The position numbers and the translations under genes were made by a program. A DNA stretch of 64,000 bases from Alkalinema sp. FACHB-956 (GTDB lineage: Bacteria; Cyanobacteriota; Cyanobacteriia; Leptolyngbyales; Leptolyngbyaceae), in NCBI RefSeq assembly GCF_014697025.1, contig NZ_JACJRC010000007.1, forward strand, positions 1 through 64,000, written 5' to 3'. The notes under the pieces are model-generated. The model saw nothing but the letters and a program-made list of their open reading frames with translations, was not told the DNA's origin and made no database searches. The stretch's first letter is position 1, and each line of letters opens with the position of its first letter. Positions 38,269 through 47,879 of this stretch are shown piece by piece.

Positions 38269-39219
38269 ATGCGTCAGCCCTATCCTGCGATCGAGCCCTA
38301 CCAATGCGGGTTTCTGCAAGTTTCGGATTTACACCGAATTTACTACGAACAAGCGGGAAATCCGGAGGGAAAACCGGTGGTGTTTCTCCATGGAGGGCCT
38401 GGAGGGGGCAGTTTGCCGATTTATCGCCAGATGTTTGATCCAGCCCAATGGCGGATTGTGTTGTTTGATCAAAGGGGCTGTGGACGCAGTACCCCCCATG
38501 CGGAACTACGGGAGAACACCACCTGGGACTTAGTGCAGGACATTGAAACCCTGCGAGACCATTTGGGGATCGATCGCTGGACGGTCTTTGGCGGCAGTTG
38601 GGGCAGCACCCTTTCCCTGACCTACGCCCAAACCCACCCCGATCGCTGTACGGGATTAATCCTGCGGGGCATTTTTCTGCTGCGTCGCCAGGAAATCCTC
38701 TGGTTTTACCAATCGGGGGCTAGTTACCTGTTCCCCGATGCTTGGGACGCTTACCTGGCACCGATTCCGCCAGAAGAGCAGGACGACCTGCTGACGGCCT
38801 ACTACCAACGCCTCACCAGCGAGGATCCCCAGGTGCGTGCCACCGCTGCCCGCGCTTGGTCTGTTTGGGAAGGTTCGACCAGTAAGCTATTTGTGGATCC
38901 CGATTTCCTCACGAAGTTTGGTGAGCCCGAATTTGCGGAAGCCTTTGCCCGGATTGAGTGCCATTATTTCGTTAACCGAGGATTTTTTGACACCGATGAT
39001 CAGCTTTTGCGCCAGTGCGATCGCATTCAACACATTCCCACGGTGATTGTCCAGGGTCGCTACGATGTGGTCTGCCCCATGCGATCGGCCTGGGATCTCC
39101 ACAAAGCCTTACCCCAAGCAGAATTTATCGTGGTGCCCGATGCGGGCCATTCCATGACAGAACCCGGCATTCTGACCGCATTGCTGGAGGCAACCGATCG
39201 CTTTGCCGAGTTGCCATAG
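38269..39219 (+). CDS. pip: Prolyl (proline) iminopeptidase
   Basis: A 316-residue alpha/beta hydrolase of family S33 that releases N-terminal proline. It has VVFLHGGPGGGSLPIYRQMF, FDQRGCGRSTPHAELRENTTWDLVQDIE, nucleophile GGSWGSTLSL, the Asp in GRYDVVCP and the His in DAGHSMTE. Length and motifs match the Pip family throughout. A cytosolic enzyme for peptide recycling. It is followed by a strong hairpin. Confidence 0.94.
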   Translation: MRQPYPAIEPYQCGFLQVSDLHRIYYEQAGNPEGKPVVFLHGGPGGGSLPIYRQMFDPAQWRIVLFDQRGCGRSTPHAELRENTTWDLVQDIETLRDHLGIDRWTVFGGSWGSTLSLTYAQTHPDRCTGLILRGIFLLRRQEILWFYQSGASYLFPDAWDAYLAPIPPEEQDDLLTAYYQRLTSEDPQVRATAARAWSVWEGSTSKLFVDPDFLTKFGEPEFAEAFARIECHYFVNRGFFDTDDQLLRQCDRIQHIPTVIVQGRYDVVCPMRSAWDLHKALPQAEFIVVPDAGHSMTEPGILTALLEATDRFAELP

Positions 39220-39223
39220 GTTT

Positions 39224-39266
39224 GCCCAGCCTCCTAGGTCGTCTAGGCCAACCTAGGAGGCTGGGC
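39224..39266 (+). terminator. Strong 16-bp hairpin after pip
   Basis: GCCCAGCCTCCTAGGT (39224-39239) and its exact complement ACCTAGGAGGCTGGGC (39251-39266) flank an 11-nt loop, starting 4 bp beyond the pip stop. No T-run follows, but the stem is long and perfect. Confidence 0.7.
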
Positions 39267-39482
39267 AATCTGACCAATCAATTGCTTGGATAAGAAAAAC
39301 AAATCATTCCCCTGAAAGACATAAGACGAACTTCAGGAAATGCCTCGAAATGAGTCTTTGTAAGGATTCGTTCGCGATGGAGAGGATTTCTTCGAGGTTG
39401 TTTACAGAGAGAGTTCTATCCTCCGATAGCGTCCGAAACCCTTGTCCAATGTTGGCTCCAATACATCAATCGGTACATCTTC

Positions 39483-39668
39483 TCACCGTCCTATAAGTAT
39501 AAGTAGATCAAATCGCCAAGTCTGATTACGAATCCCATTCACCCAACGTCGATCTCGATCGTCATAACTCAGGTTTTTCCCGTAGTATCTGATATTGAGG
39601 CTATTTCCATTTGCCGATTCCCATTGGTGTATGGTTTCGCCATCCGAAATATTTGGCGCATTCGCCAT
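39483..39668 (-). other. Possible fragment with ricin-lectin-like repeats
   Basis: A 61-residue frame, read divergently from petF, contains DGETIHQWE and NQTWRFDLL. These resemble ricin-type lectin D..IHQW and QxW units. It starts only 27 bp from the petF ATG, so a promoter is hard to place. It is either a gene remnant or coincidence. Confidence 0.2.
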
Positions 39669-39679
39669 TTTTGTTTAAT

Positions 39680-39687
39680 AGAGAGGA
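39680..39687 (+). promoter_or_regulatory. Ribosome binding site of petF
   Basis: AGAGAGGA centred about 10 nt before the ATG at 39695. It decides the petF start; an in-frame upstream ATG (39611) would add 28 residues not seen in ferredoxins. Confidence 0.7.
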
Positions 39688-39694
39688 CCACTGC

Positions 39695-39994
39695 ATGGCA
39701 ACTTACAAGGTCACGCTAATCAATGAAGCTGAAGGTTTGAACACCACGCTGGACGTGGATGACGATACTTATATTCTTGATGCAGCAGAAGAAGCAGGCA
39801 TCGACCTGCCCTACTCCTGCCGTGCAGGTGCTTGCTCCACCTGTGCTGGTAAGATCACCGCTGGTACCGTTGATCAGTCTGACCAGTCCTTCTTGGATGA
39901 TGACCAAATCGAAGCTGGTTATGTGTTGACCTGTGTCGCATACCCCAGCTCTGACTGCACCATCCTGACCCACCAAGAAGAAGCTCTGTACTAA
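39695..39994 (+). CDS. petF: Plant-type [2Fe-2S] ferredoxin
   Basis: A 99-residue ferredoxin I. It begins [13 protein letters not shown] and has the cluster ligands in [15 protein letters not shown] (four Cys in CxxxxCxxC plus C85 region [15 protein letters not shown]) and ends THQEEALY. It accepts electrons from photosystem I and passes them to FNR, nitrite reductase, desaturases and others. It is highly conserved, and the codon bias (uniform, C-ending) suggests strong expression. It is followed by a hairpin with T-run. Confidence 0.97.
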   Translation: MATYKVTLINEAEGLNTTLDVDDDTYILDAAEEAGIDLPYSCRAGACSTCAGKITAGTVDQSDQSFLDDDQIEAGYVLTCVAYPSSDCTILTHQEEALY

Positions 39995-40058
39995 TTTGTA
40001 CAAGTTCTAAACTTCTTACAAACAAGCAACTGTACGCTTCTCATAGTTGCAAAATAAG

Positions 40059-40087
40059 CGGGGAACTGGATTCCAGTTCCCCGTTTT
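40059..40087 (+). terminator. Intrinsic terminator of petF
   Basis: CGGGGAACTGG pairs with CCAGTTCCCCG around a 4-5-nt turn, followed by TTTT. It starts 64 nt after the petF stop. Confidence 0.85.
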
Positions 40088-40116
40088 GCTGGGTTATGTT
40101 TTGCTGGGTAGTATCG

Positions 40117-40183
40117 CAATTAGGCCAGTGTAACTAGGCCAGTGCAATTAGGCCAGTGCAATTAGGCCAGTGCAATTAGGCCA
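40117..40183. repeat. 14-bp tandem repeat, about 4.5 copies, at pgi end
   Basis: CAATTAGGCCAGTG repeats with few changes. The last copy extends over the pgi stop codon (40176-40178). It is the longest of the private intergenic arrays in the window. Confidence 0.9.
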
Positions 40184-41777
40184 TCGACACGAGTAAGCTA
40201 TTGGGACGGGCGAGGTCACCTTGCAATTTCACACCCCGATCGTTGGCAGCGAGGTGGCGAACAATTTTGTAAACTGTTTCCACGTCATTGGCCGCGTTGG
40301 CGCGAATGGCTAAATCCATCAGGGGCATCGGCGTCTTATCCTGGGACAACACCGTTAACAGGGCGCGTTGCAGTTCCAAAACCTCCGCAGCGGCTTTTTT
40401 GCCCGCTTCCACTCCGGGTTGGTGGTAGGAATTGACATTCACCAAAAAGCCGTACAGCCCCACTGCCCGTTCGTAAAGAGCAATCAGCGCCCCCACAATT
40501 TCCGCTGTGACTTCCGGAACGGTGACGGTGATGGAATCCCGATCGTTGTCGTAGATGGCCTTACGGGTGCCTTGCAGCAGGCCACAGAGGTAGTCCCCTG
40601 AAGTCACATTTGGTTCCACTTCGATCGACCCTTGGCGGCGATCCTTGAGGACTTCAATGAACGTAATGAAGAAATTGGGGACGCCCTCCCGCAACTGCTG
40701 CACGTAGGCGTGCTGGTCGGTTGTACCCTTGTTGCCATAGACGGCGAGGCCCTGGCAGACGAGATTGCCATCCAGGTCGTACTGCTTGCCTAAGGACTCC
40801 ATGACTAACTGCTGGAGGTAGCGGCTGAACAGGAGCAAACTGTCTTTGTAGGGCAGCACGACCATATCTTTTTCGCCCTTACCGTTGCCTGCAAAATACC
40901 AGGCCAGGGCCAACAGGGCCGCAGGATTGTTTTTGAGTTCCGCTTGGCGGGTGGCGCTGTCCATGATGTTGGCTCCCTTCAGCATGGCGCGAATGTCTAC
41001 GCCTTGCAGGGCAGCGGGTAATAACCCTACGGCAGACAGTTCCGAGGTGCGGCCTCCCACCCAGTCGTACATGGGGAATGTAGCTAGCCAGCCTTCCGAT
41101 TGGGCCACCTGATCTAACTTGCTGCCGCCGGTGGTGATGGCGATCGCGTGCTTGGCAAAGTTGAGCCCCAGGGTTTGGTAAAGGTGCTGCACTTCCAACA
41201 TGCCGTTGCGGGTTTCGGGGGTGCCACCGGATTTAGAAATGGTAATGACCAGGGTGGTACTGAGGCGATCCTTGAGGCGATTTAACACCCGATCGAACCC
41301 GGCGGGATCCGTGTTGTCCAAAAAGTGAAGGGTGAGGGGGGGAAAGTCAGGAGCGAGGGCTTCGGAGACAAATTGGGGGCCCAGGGCTGATCCGCCAATG
41401 CCGATCGACAGAACATCGGTAAACTTGGGCGCGTTGGGCGGCTGAATCTCACCGCGATGCACCTTAGCGACAAAGGCATCGATCGCATCCAACGTGGTTG
41501 TAATTTCTGTTTGCATTTCCGGGGTGGGGGCCAGTTCTGGCGTGCGCAGCCAGTAGTGACCTACCATGCGATTTTCGTCGGGATTGGCGATCGCGCCGCC
41601 TTCCAAATCCGCCATGGCTTGAAATGCTTGGGCAAATTTGGGTTGCATCTGGGCGACGAAGGCCTCGTCAAAGCGCATCCGGCTGATATCGAGATAGAGT
41701 CCTAGTCCTTCATGGTAATAAAGCCAAGCTTGATAGCGTTGCCACAGTTCAGTAGGATCCAGTGCAGTATTATGCAT
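40176..41777 (-). CDS. pgi: Glucose-6-phosphate isomerase
   Basis: A 533-residue phosphoglucose isomerase of the cyanobacterial size. It has [32 protein letters not shown] (phosphate loop SKSGGT), [14 protein letters not shown] and the [25 protein letters not shown] region with catalytic Lys-Glu-His set downstream (QHAYVQQL). It interconverts glucose 6-phosphate and fructose 6-phosphate in glycolysis, the oxidative pentose pathway and glycogen metabolism. ATG 41777 is preceded by AAGGAGA nine nt upstream. Confidence 0.96.
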   Translation of the reverse strand: MHNTALDPTELWQRYQAWLYYHEGLGLYLDISRMRFDEAFVAQMQPKFAQAFQAMADLEGGAIANPDENRMVGHYWLRTPELAPTPEMQTEITTTLDAIDAFVAKVHRGEIQPPNAPKFTDVLSIGIGGSALGPQFVSEALAPDFPPLTLHFLDNTDPAGFDRVLNRLKDRLSTTLVITISKSGGTPETRNGMLEVQHLYQTLGLNFAKHAIAITTGGSKLDQVAQSEGWLATFPMYDWVGGRTSELSAVGLLPAALQGVDIRAMLKGANIMDSATRQAELKNNPAALLALAWYFAGNGKGEKDMVVLPYKDSLLLFSRYLQQLVMESLGKQYDLDGNLVCQGLAVYGNKGTTDQHAYVQQLREGVPNFFITFIEVLKDRRQGSIEVEPNVTSGDYLCGLLQGTRKAIYDNDRDSITVTVPEVTAEIVGALIALYERAVGLYGFLVNVNSYHQPGVEAGKKAAAEVLELQRALLTVLSQDKTPMPLMDLAIRANAANDVETVYKIVRHLAANDRGVKLQGDLARPNSLLVSMA

Positions 41778-41950
41778 TGTTTGTTATCTCCTTCTCTCAC
41801 TCCACTGACCAGTGTATTCGGCCTCCAGCCTATCGACTTAACAGGAGCGGGAAAGTTTAATGTGAGCAAAAAGTCATCAAATCTTGAAAAAGTGTCAGCG
41901 AAACGACATCCATGGAGGGGATCTTTGTGAATGGCTTGCACAGGTGATGA

Positions 41951-41980
41951 AGGGTGGGATGCAGGGTGGGATGCAGGGTA
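41951..41980. repeat. 12-bp tandem duplication
   Basis: AGGGTGGGATGC occurs at 41951-41962 and 41963-41974 plus a partial copy, in the 270-bp spacer upstream of pgi. Confidence 0.85.
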
Positions 41981-42048
41981 CATCGCACCACCACCAATTC
42001 TCTCGCATTCATGATGACCCGAATTGAACCTACCGATCGGATTCGGGA

Positions 42049-42381
42049 TCAGACCTGGGGCTTGGGCAAGACGCGCAAAAACTTAATGATTTGGCCGGTG
42101 ACTTCAATGCTAATTAGATGATCCGCTAAGGTAAAGCGGTAAAAAATTCCGCTGTTGCCCATTTGCCGAAAGTCGGGCAAAAACTGGAGGTGATTGGTTT
42201 GAAAAAAATCACTGAAGACAAATTCCTGAACCTGTTGGCGGACAACGGGAGGTAACTGTTTCAGGTCAAGCAAAAAGGAACGTTCGTAAAGCACTTCAAC
42301 GCTGGCGTTTGAGGGTTTCAGGGGGGTGGCTTTGGCGCTGGAAACAATACTCCCTTGATCAGATGGGGGATTACTGTTCAT
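42049..42381 (-). CDS. RelE/ParE-like toxin candidate
   Basis: A 110-residue protein. After a polar N-terminal extension (about 28 aa) the sequence VLYERSFLLDLKQLPPVVRQQVQEFVF, then FRQMGNSGIFYRFTLADHLISIEV and FLRVLPKP, follows the helix-then-sheet order of RelE/ParE toxins. The similarity is by pattern only. It overlaps the upstream helical protein by 4 bp, as toxin genes do. An internal GTG at the VLYERS position is an alternative start. Confidence 0.5.
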   Translation of the reverse strand: MNSNPPSDQGSIVSSAKATPLKPSNASVEVLYERSFLLDLKQLPPVVRQQVQEFVFSDFFQTNHLQFLPDFRQMGNSGIFYRFTLADHLISIEVTGQIIKFLRVLPKPQV

Positions 42382-42635
42382 AGGGACTCAGGAATTTCAG
42401 TAGGTTGGGTCAGGAGGGCGATCGCTTCGTCACGGGTCAACATATCCCCAGGCTGAAAGGTTTCCTTGGCGGCCTCGATCGCGCTCAGCATATAGAGATC
42501 GTAATAGTGAGTTCTCATAACATCCCACATCACAAGAAGCTGATCATCGGTCAGCCCGTTGAGAAGATGATGGGCGCGATTGCGAAGGGACTGCATGGTT
42601 TCAAGCGGGAGGATCGTCTCCTTCAGCATACCCAC
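42378..42635 (-). CDS. Antitoxin candidate paired with 42049-42381
   Basis: An 85-residue helical protein (RNRAHHLLNGLTDDQLLVMWDVM; AAKETFQPGDMLTRDEAIALL). The PGD-LTRDEA-type C terminus is seen in antitoxins of RelE-like systems. Gene order (short helical gene first, toxin second, 4-bp overlap) supports a type II pair. Not recognised as a named antitoxin family. Confidence 0.5.
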   Translation of the reverse strand: MGMLKETILPLETMQSLRNRAHHLLNGLTDDQLLVMWDVMRTHYYDLYMLSAIEAAKETFQPGDMLTRDEAIALLTQPTEIPESL

Positions 42636-42831
42636 TTTTTCCGTAGACCTACCGCAATTTACCCTAAAATCAACTCTACCTGCGCTTGCAGTCCACTGCT
42701 CTGAAAATCCCCGGTTTTACGGTGATGCTAGACAGTTCTTCAAGGCCGTTTTTCAAGGCCGTTCAAGGGTGCCGGTGCAATGCCGACTCTTGTCTCGATT
42801 CTGTGTCACTCCGTGTTACTTTGTGATCCCT

Positions 42832-43971
42832 ATGCTCAATTATCTGTTCTCCTTTGATCCTGGAATTTTGAACTATGTGGCGTTCCTGCTGACCAGCATG
42901 GCGATCTATGGCTTGATGGGGCTGGGGCTGAATTTGCAGTGGGGCTTCACGGGGCTGATTAATTTTGGGATTGCGGGGTTTGTGGCGGTGGGAGCCTACG
43001 TGACGGTAATTTTGAGCTTGACGAAGGTGCCGATCGTGCTGGCCATGCTGGGGGGAGGCTTTGTGGCGGCGCTGTTTGGGTTACTCATGGGCTTTTCGAC
43101 CCTGCGGCTACGGGAGGATTACCTGGCGATCGTGACGATCGGGTCATCGGAACTGGTTCGTCTGGTGTTCAACAATGAGGAACTGTATGACAATCGGCCC
43201 GGTTCCATGGGGATTAATGGCTTTCCGTTGCCGTTGGAAAGTTTTCGTCCCAATACCTTCACGCGGGTGGGCATGGTTGCGATCGTCACGGTGATTTTTG
43301 GGCTGGCGCTGTGGAAGCTATGGCAATGGGCCAGTCGGCGCTTAAAGTCCGCTGCCCAACGGCAAAAGGTGGGCATTACGGCGGTGGCGGTGCTGGCGGG
43401 GTTGTTGGGGTTGCGGGCCTATGTGGTCACGGCAATTTCCCTATCGAATTTCAAAGCGAATCAGGCGGGGAATGGCTTGCTGTTTGTGGCATTGATTGTG
43501 ACGGCGATCGCCTTTTGGGTGGTGGAGCGCTTGATTCGATCGCCCTGGGGGCGGGTGCTGAAGTCAATCCGGGAGGATGAAGAAATTGCTAAAGCATTGG
43601 GGAAAAATGTCTTTGCCTACAAACTTCAGTCCTTAATGATTGGTGGGTTTTTGACGGGTGTGGGAGGTGCGCTATACGCTTGGCAACAGAGCAATGTTTA
43701 TCCGGATAATTTCCGATCGGATTTGACCTTTAATGTTTGGATCTTGATGGTGTTAGGAGGAGCCGGAACGAATCCTGGGGTGTTATTAGGAGCGGTCATC
43801 TTTTGGGTATATACCGCGCTGACGCGGGATTTAAATCAAATTTTGCCCTTCCCAACGGTGCAAATTGATGCCTTTCGGATGGTGTTTATTGGGTTGCTAT
43901 TGATTGGTCTGATGGTGTGGCGGCCCCAGGGTATTCTGGGCAATCGTGATGAACTAACGCTGGGAAAATAG
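42832..43971 (+). CDS. livM: Branched-chain/neutral amino acid ABC permease, LivM type
   Basis: A 379-residue permease of the LivM class. Hydrophobic segments span from about 10 to 370. LTSMAIYGLMGLGLNLQWGFTGLINFGIAGF near the N terminus (in parts: GLNLQWGFTGLINFG) and SPWGRVLKSIREDEEIAKALGKNVFAYKL are hallmarks. ATG 42832 is chosen because it starts at the first membrane helix; the frame is open to 42580 without family similarity. In cyanobacteria such genes belong to the neutral amino acid transporter (Nat) systems. The ATPase follows after 131 bp. Confidence 0.88.
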   Translation: MLNYLFSFDPGILNYVAFLLTSMAIYGLMGLGLNLQWGFTGLINFGIAGFVAVGAYVTVILSLTKVPIVLAMLGGGFVAALFGLLMGFSTLRLREDYLAIVTIGSSELVRLVFNNEELYDNRPGSMGINGFPLPLESFRPNTFTRVGMVAIVTVIFGLALWKLWQWASRRLKSAAQRQKVGITAVAVLAGLLGLRAYVVTAISLSNFKANQAGNGLLFVALIVTAIAFWVVERLIRSPWGRVLKSIREDEEIAKALGKNVFAYKLQSLMIGGFLTGVGGALYAWQQSNVYPDNFRSDLTFNVWILMVLGGAGTNPGVLLGAVIFWVYTALTRDLNQILPFPTVQIDAFRMVFIGLLLIGLMVWRPQGILGNRDELTLGK

Positions 43972-43977
43972 GTGTTG

Positions 43978-44032
43978 TCTAGAGCAGTATCTAGAACAAT
44001 GTCTATAGCAGTATCTGGAGCAGTATCTAGAT
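43978..44032. repeat. Degenerate tandem repeat between livM and livG
   Basis: TCTAGAGCAGTA, TCTAGAACAATG, TCTATAGCAGTA, TCTGGAGCAGTA and TCTAGATC follow one another, a 12-bp unit with one or two changes per copy, just after the livM stop. Confidence 0.85.
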
Positions 44033-44102
44033 CCCTCTCGATCGATGCGATCGAACGTTCAACAAATGACTTAACTTTGGATGTAATAGATTTTAAAAGC
44101 TT

Positions 44103-44861
44103 ATGACTGCACTGCTTTCTGCATCGGGTTTAGTGAAAACCTTTGGGGGGGTCACGGCTGTTGACAGCGCTGATCTTGAAGTGGCTACCGGCAGCATTAC
44201 TGGACTGATTGGCCCCAATGGTGCAGGGAAGACGACGTTATTTAATCTGTTGTCTAACTTTATCCCGCCCGATCGCGGCCAAGTAACCTTCAACGGCCAA
44301 TCGATCGAACGGTTACAGCCCCACGAAATTGCGCGATTGGGCATGGTGCGTACCTTTCAAGTGGCCCGCACCCTATCCCGGTTATCGGTTCTGGAAAATT
44401 TGCTCCTTGCGACCCAACAGCAAACCGGAGAGAAGTTCTGGCAGGTCTGGTTGCAACCGGGCAAAATTGCCACAGAGGAAAAGCAAGCCCGCGATCGCGC
44501 GCTGGAAATCCTGGAGTCGATCGGGCTGGCTCATAAAGCCTACGACTATGCAGGGGGACTCTCCGGCGGGCAACGGAAGCTTTTGGAAATTGGCCGTGCC
44601 CTGATGACCCGTCCTAAGCTAATTCTGTTGGATGAACCCGCAGCGGGCGTCAACCCAACCCTGATTAATCAAATTTGTGAATACATTACCTATTGGAACC
44701 AGCAAGGGCTGTCTTTCCTGATCATTGAACACAATATGGACGTGATTATGTCCCTGTGCGATCGGGTGTGGGTGTTGGCCGAGGGCAAAAACCTCGCCGT
44801 CGGCACGCCCCAGGAAATCCAAACGAATTCCGCCGTCTTAGAAGCCTACTTGGGGAACTAG
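44103..44861 (+). CDS. livG: Branched-chain/neutral amino acid ABC ATPase, LivG type
   Basis: A 252-residue ATPase. It has Walker [27 protein letters not shown], an insertion with EKFWQVWLQPG typical of LivG, signature LSGGQRKLLEIGRAL, Walker B ILLDEPAAGVNP and H-loop IEHNMDVIMSLCD. AAGVNP is characteristic of LivG/UrtD-like subunits. It is the partner of livM; no LivH, LivF or binding protein is in the window. Confidence 0.93.
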   Translation: MTALLSASGLVKTFGGVTAVDSADLEVATGSITGLIGPNGAGKTTLFNLLSNFIPPDRGQVTFNGQSIERLQPHEIARLGMVRTFQVARTLSRLSVLENLLLATQQQTGEKFWQVWLQPGKIATEEKQARDRALEILESIGLAHKAYDYAGGLSGGQRKLLEIGRALMTRPKLILLDEPAAGVNPTLINQICEYITYWNQQGLSFLIIEHNMDVIMSLCDRVWVLAEGKNLAVGTPQEIQTNSAVLEAYLGN

Positions 44862-44885
44862 GAACTTACAAGTCTGCCTGAACCA

Positions 44886-45923
44886 CTAGTCCCCCTCACC
44901 GAGGCCCAGCCGTTTTTTCACTTGTCTCAAGACCTGGTACATATCCGGTAGACGGCTGTAGATTGCGGAGGATTTGAGGTAAATCTTGTGATCCACCGCA
45001 GGGTACCCCGACACGATTTGCCCTGGTGCCACGTTGGCATGGATCCCTGACTTGGAGGATGCGATCGCGCCATCGCCGATCGTCACATTATTAGCCACGC
45101 CCACTTGTCCCGCCAGTGTGACCCGATCGCCCAAGGTGGTGCCCCCGGCAATGCCGACTTGGGCGGCCATGACACAGCTCTGACCAACCGTCACACCATG
45201 GCCAATGTGGATCAGGTTGTCTAACTTGGTGTCGCGCTTCAGTCGCGTTTCTCCCACCGCAGGCCGATCGATCGTGCAGTTGCAGCCAATTTCCACCAGA
45301 TCTTCCAGCACCACATAGCCGGACTGATTCATCTTGTACCAACCGTTCGGCGTCGGCACATAACCGAAGCCTTCGCTCCCAATCACAGAGCCGCTATTCA
45401 CTAAACAATCATTGCCAATTTGAGTGCGTTCTTGAATGGTGCAGTTGGCATGTAAGGTGACTCGATCGCCAATGGTGACGTTAGGATAGATGACGACGTT
45501 GGGATGAATAACAACATCATCGCCAATCACAACGTTTTCACCAATGGCAACGTTCGCGCTAATGGCTGCATTTTGACCGATCGTAGCGGTGGCATCGATG
45601 ACTGCGCTGGGATGGATGCTGGGTGTGGGTTTGTACGGTTGATAGAACAGCCCGATCGCTTGGGCAAAGACGAGACGGGGATGTTTGACTGCGATCCAGG
45701 CAATGCCCCGATCGCTGGCTTGGGTTTGCAGGGCTTCCTGGGACGGCAAAATTAACACAGTGGCTTGGGTGGTGTTGATTTGGGCCGCAAATTTTTTGCC
45801 TTCAATGTAGCTTAGGTGACCCGGTTGGGCTTGGTCAATCGCGGCAACGCCAGTGACTTCCAAGGTGCGATCGCCGTTGAATTGCGTTGCCCCTAACTGC
45901 TCAATAATCTCGCCAAACTTCAT
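44886..45923 (-). CDS. lpxD: UDP-3-O-acylglucosamine N-acyltransferase
   Basis: A 345-residue LpxD. An N-terminal uridine-binding domain (about 1-100) precedes a left-handed beta helix with hexapeptide units (IDATATIGQNAAIS..., NVTIGDRVTLHAN) and the catalytic His region HIGHGVTVGQS, then a C-terminal helix. It adds the second hydroxyacyl chain in lipid A synthesis. With lptABFG this makes the LPS pathway well represented. It is convergent with livG. Confidence 0.95.
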   Translation of the reverse strand: MKFGEIIEQLGATQFNGDRTLEVTGVAAIDQAQPGHLSYIEGKKFAAQINTTQATVLILPSQEALQTQASDRGIAWIAVKHPRLVFAQAIGLFYQPYKPTPSIHPSAVIDATATIGQNAAISANVAIGENVVIGDDVVIHPNVVIYPNVTIGDRVTLHANCTIQERTQIGNDCLVNSGSVIGSEGFGYVPTPNGWYKMNQSGYVVLEDLVEIGCNCTIDRPAVGETRLKRDTKLDNLIHIGHGVTVGQSCVMAAQVGIAGGTTLGDRVTLAGQVGVANNVTIGDGAIASSKSGIHANVAPGQIVSGYPAVDHKIYLKSSAIYSRLPDMYQVLRQVKKRLGLGEGD

Positions 45924-45995
45924 GGGTTTTTCTATCTCCCCTGTGCCATAGCCCTAACTGAGTAATCTACCAGCGATCTAATCCCGCGATCGCAT

Positions 45996-47879
45996 TTATA
46001 CTCTAGCAGTTTTATACTTGAGTGCTGCGGCGATGGAGCGAGAAATCTGATTTTGGGATTGGTAAATCGGCAGTTGTACGACAAATTCTGTTCCTTGGGC
46101 AGGCTTGGAGTAGCAGTGCAAGGTGCCTCGGTGCTTTTCAGTCACAATTTTGTAGCTAATGGACAGCCCTAAGCCGGTGCCTTTCCCCACATCCTTAGTT
46201 GTAAAAAACGGATCGAATAGTTTGCCGATAATGGGTTCTGGAATGCCAGGGCCGTTATCCTGAATGCGAATTTTGACCTGATTGTGATCGACGACTTCTG
46301 TGTAGATATTAATTTGATTGGGATGACTTACTATTTCCTGATAGGTGCGATTTTTGTTGCCTTCTTCCAGGGCATCGATCGCATTGCTGAGGATGTTCAT
46401 GAAGACCTGATTCAATTGACCTGCATAGCATTCAACTTGGGGCAGGTTGTCATAGTGCTTAATGATTTGAATCTCGGGATGGTGATTGTTGGCCTTCAGG
46501 CGGTGGGCCAAAATGATCAGGGTACTATCAATCCCATCGTGGATGTTGACGCACTTAATTTCAGCTTCATCCAGACGAGAGAAGTTACGCAATGCTAATA
46601 CAATGTCACAAATCCGATGGGTTCCCATGCGCATGGATTTCACAATATTGCCAATGTCTTGAATCAGGTAATCTACATCGATATCTTTTAGCGCTTGTAC
46701 AGTGCTTGGAGGGAGTTCGGTGCAATGTTGTTGATAGATCTCTAGCGCATGGCACAAATTTTGCACATAGTCATTGAGATGTTCAAGATTGCCATGGATA
46801 AAGGTGACTGGGTTATTAATTTCATGGGCAATTCCCGCAACCATCTGCCCAAGGGCAGACATCTTCTCACTTTGGAGCAAAACGGACTGGGTTGCTTGAA
46901 TTTCACTGAGGGCTTGTTCTAGGGATTCAGTTTTGGCTTGTGCCTGCTGTAAGAGTTGGTTGACTTGGATAATCAAGCGATTGAGGGAAAGCGATAACTG
47001 ACCGATTTCATCGGTACTGGTGACGGGTACCTGGAGATCAAAATTGGCAGTTTCAATCACTTCTTCTGCAATGGCCGCGGCTTTTTCAACGGAAGCAGAA
47101 ATTTTCCGACTGAGGAGCGAAAGAAGCAAAAATGCGATCGCAATGGACGCGATCGCACTTGTGGCCAACATGATGGTTCGTAAAACATCTGCTTGATTTA
47201 ACGCTATTTTTGCTTCTTTGAGTTTTATCTCCTCAATATCACTGAGTTGTTGGACTAGGCTAAGAACCTGATAAGCATCTTGCCGTAGTGCTTCATTGTT
47301 AAATCGGGTGAGTTCTGCTTGCAAAGCTTGACGCTGCGAGTCAGATAATTGAACAAGGTCTACCTGATTTAACTTGACCGTTAGGGTGTCGAGATCTGTA
47401 GACAACGTTTCGTAACTAGCCTTGAGAGATTCAATTAACTGTTGCTCCTGCTGATCGGAGGAAGTATCGCCCTCGACAATCCCGTGGGTGGCTATGTAGG
47501 TCGCCCAGCTTGCATCGAATTGGTTGCGATCGGCAAGAAAAATATCGTATACACTTTTCCACTGGGATATATTGTTTAGGGTCAGAATGCTGCCTTTTTG
47601 GTGCAGGTGCATTTTCAGTAGCTTCGCTTGTAGCTCATTGAGCATGTGGTGCTCGGCTTCGCTCTCTGCGATCTCTGCCTTTGCCCGGTTGAGATGAACT
47701 TCTGCAATGCCCCAACCTGTGGTCATACCTACGATCGTCACACTGGCGACTAAGCCCATGCTCCACCCAATTTTGTGTTGGAGCTTCAGACTGTTAAACC
47801 ACTGCAATAGGTTAGATACGAAACTGAGGGAAGCAGGGGACGGTGAGCCAGACTTGGGAACAGGAGCATCAGGAAACAT
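45996..47879 (-). CDS. Membrane sensor histidine kinase with HAMP
   Basis: A 627-residue kinase. Membrane segments at about 38-60 and 245-268 enclose a helical periplasmic 4HB-like domain. A HAMP region follows (SRKISASVEKAAAIAEEV, VPVTSTDEIGQLSLSLNRL), then a coiled coil, HisKA with H-box GIAHEINNPVTFIHGNL, and HATPase_c with QDNGPGIPEP and GKGTGLGLSIS. The extended EINNP-type H-box and DYVQNLCHAL helix are of the class common in cyanobacteria. ATG 47879 (MFPDAP) is chosen. No partner regulator is adjacent. It lies 72 bp downstream of lpxD's start. Confidence 0.88.
   Translation of the reverse strand: MFPDAPVPKSGSPSPASLSFVSNLLQWFNSLKLQHKIGWSMGLVASVTIVGMTTGWGIAEVHLNRAKAEIAESEAEHHMLNELQAKLLKMHLHQKGSILTLNNISQWKSVYDIFLADRNQFDASWATYIATHGIVEGDTSSDQQEQQLIESLKASYETLSTDLDTLTVKLNQVDLVQLSDSQRQALQAELTRFNNEALRQDAYQVLSLVQQLSDIEEIKLKEAKIALNQADVLRTIMLATSAIASIAIAFLLLSLLSRKISASVEKAAAIAEEVIETANFDLQVPVTSTDEIGQLSLSLNRLIIQVNQLLQQAQAKTESLEQALSEIQATQSVLLQSEKMSALGQMVAGIAHEINNPVTFIHGNLEHLNDYVQNLCHALEIYQQHCTELPPSTVQALKDIDVDYLIQDIGNIVKSMRMGTHRICDIVLALRNFSRLDEAEIKCVNIHDGIDSTLIILAHRLKANNHHPEIQIIKHYDNLPQVECYAGQLNQVFMNILSNAIDALEEGNKNRTYQEIVSHPNQINIYTEVVDHNQVKIRIQDNGPGIPEPIIGKLFDPFFTTKDVGKGTGLGLSISYKIVTEKHRGTLHCYSKPAQGTEFVVQLPIYQSQNQISRSIAAALKYKTARV

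Noticed and set aside
42580-42831. 84-residue upstream extension of livM
   Set aside because: No similarity to LivM N termini and low-complexity text; ATG 42832 starts at the first membrane helix.
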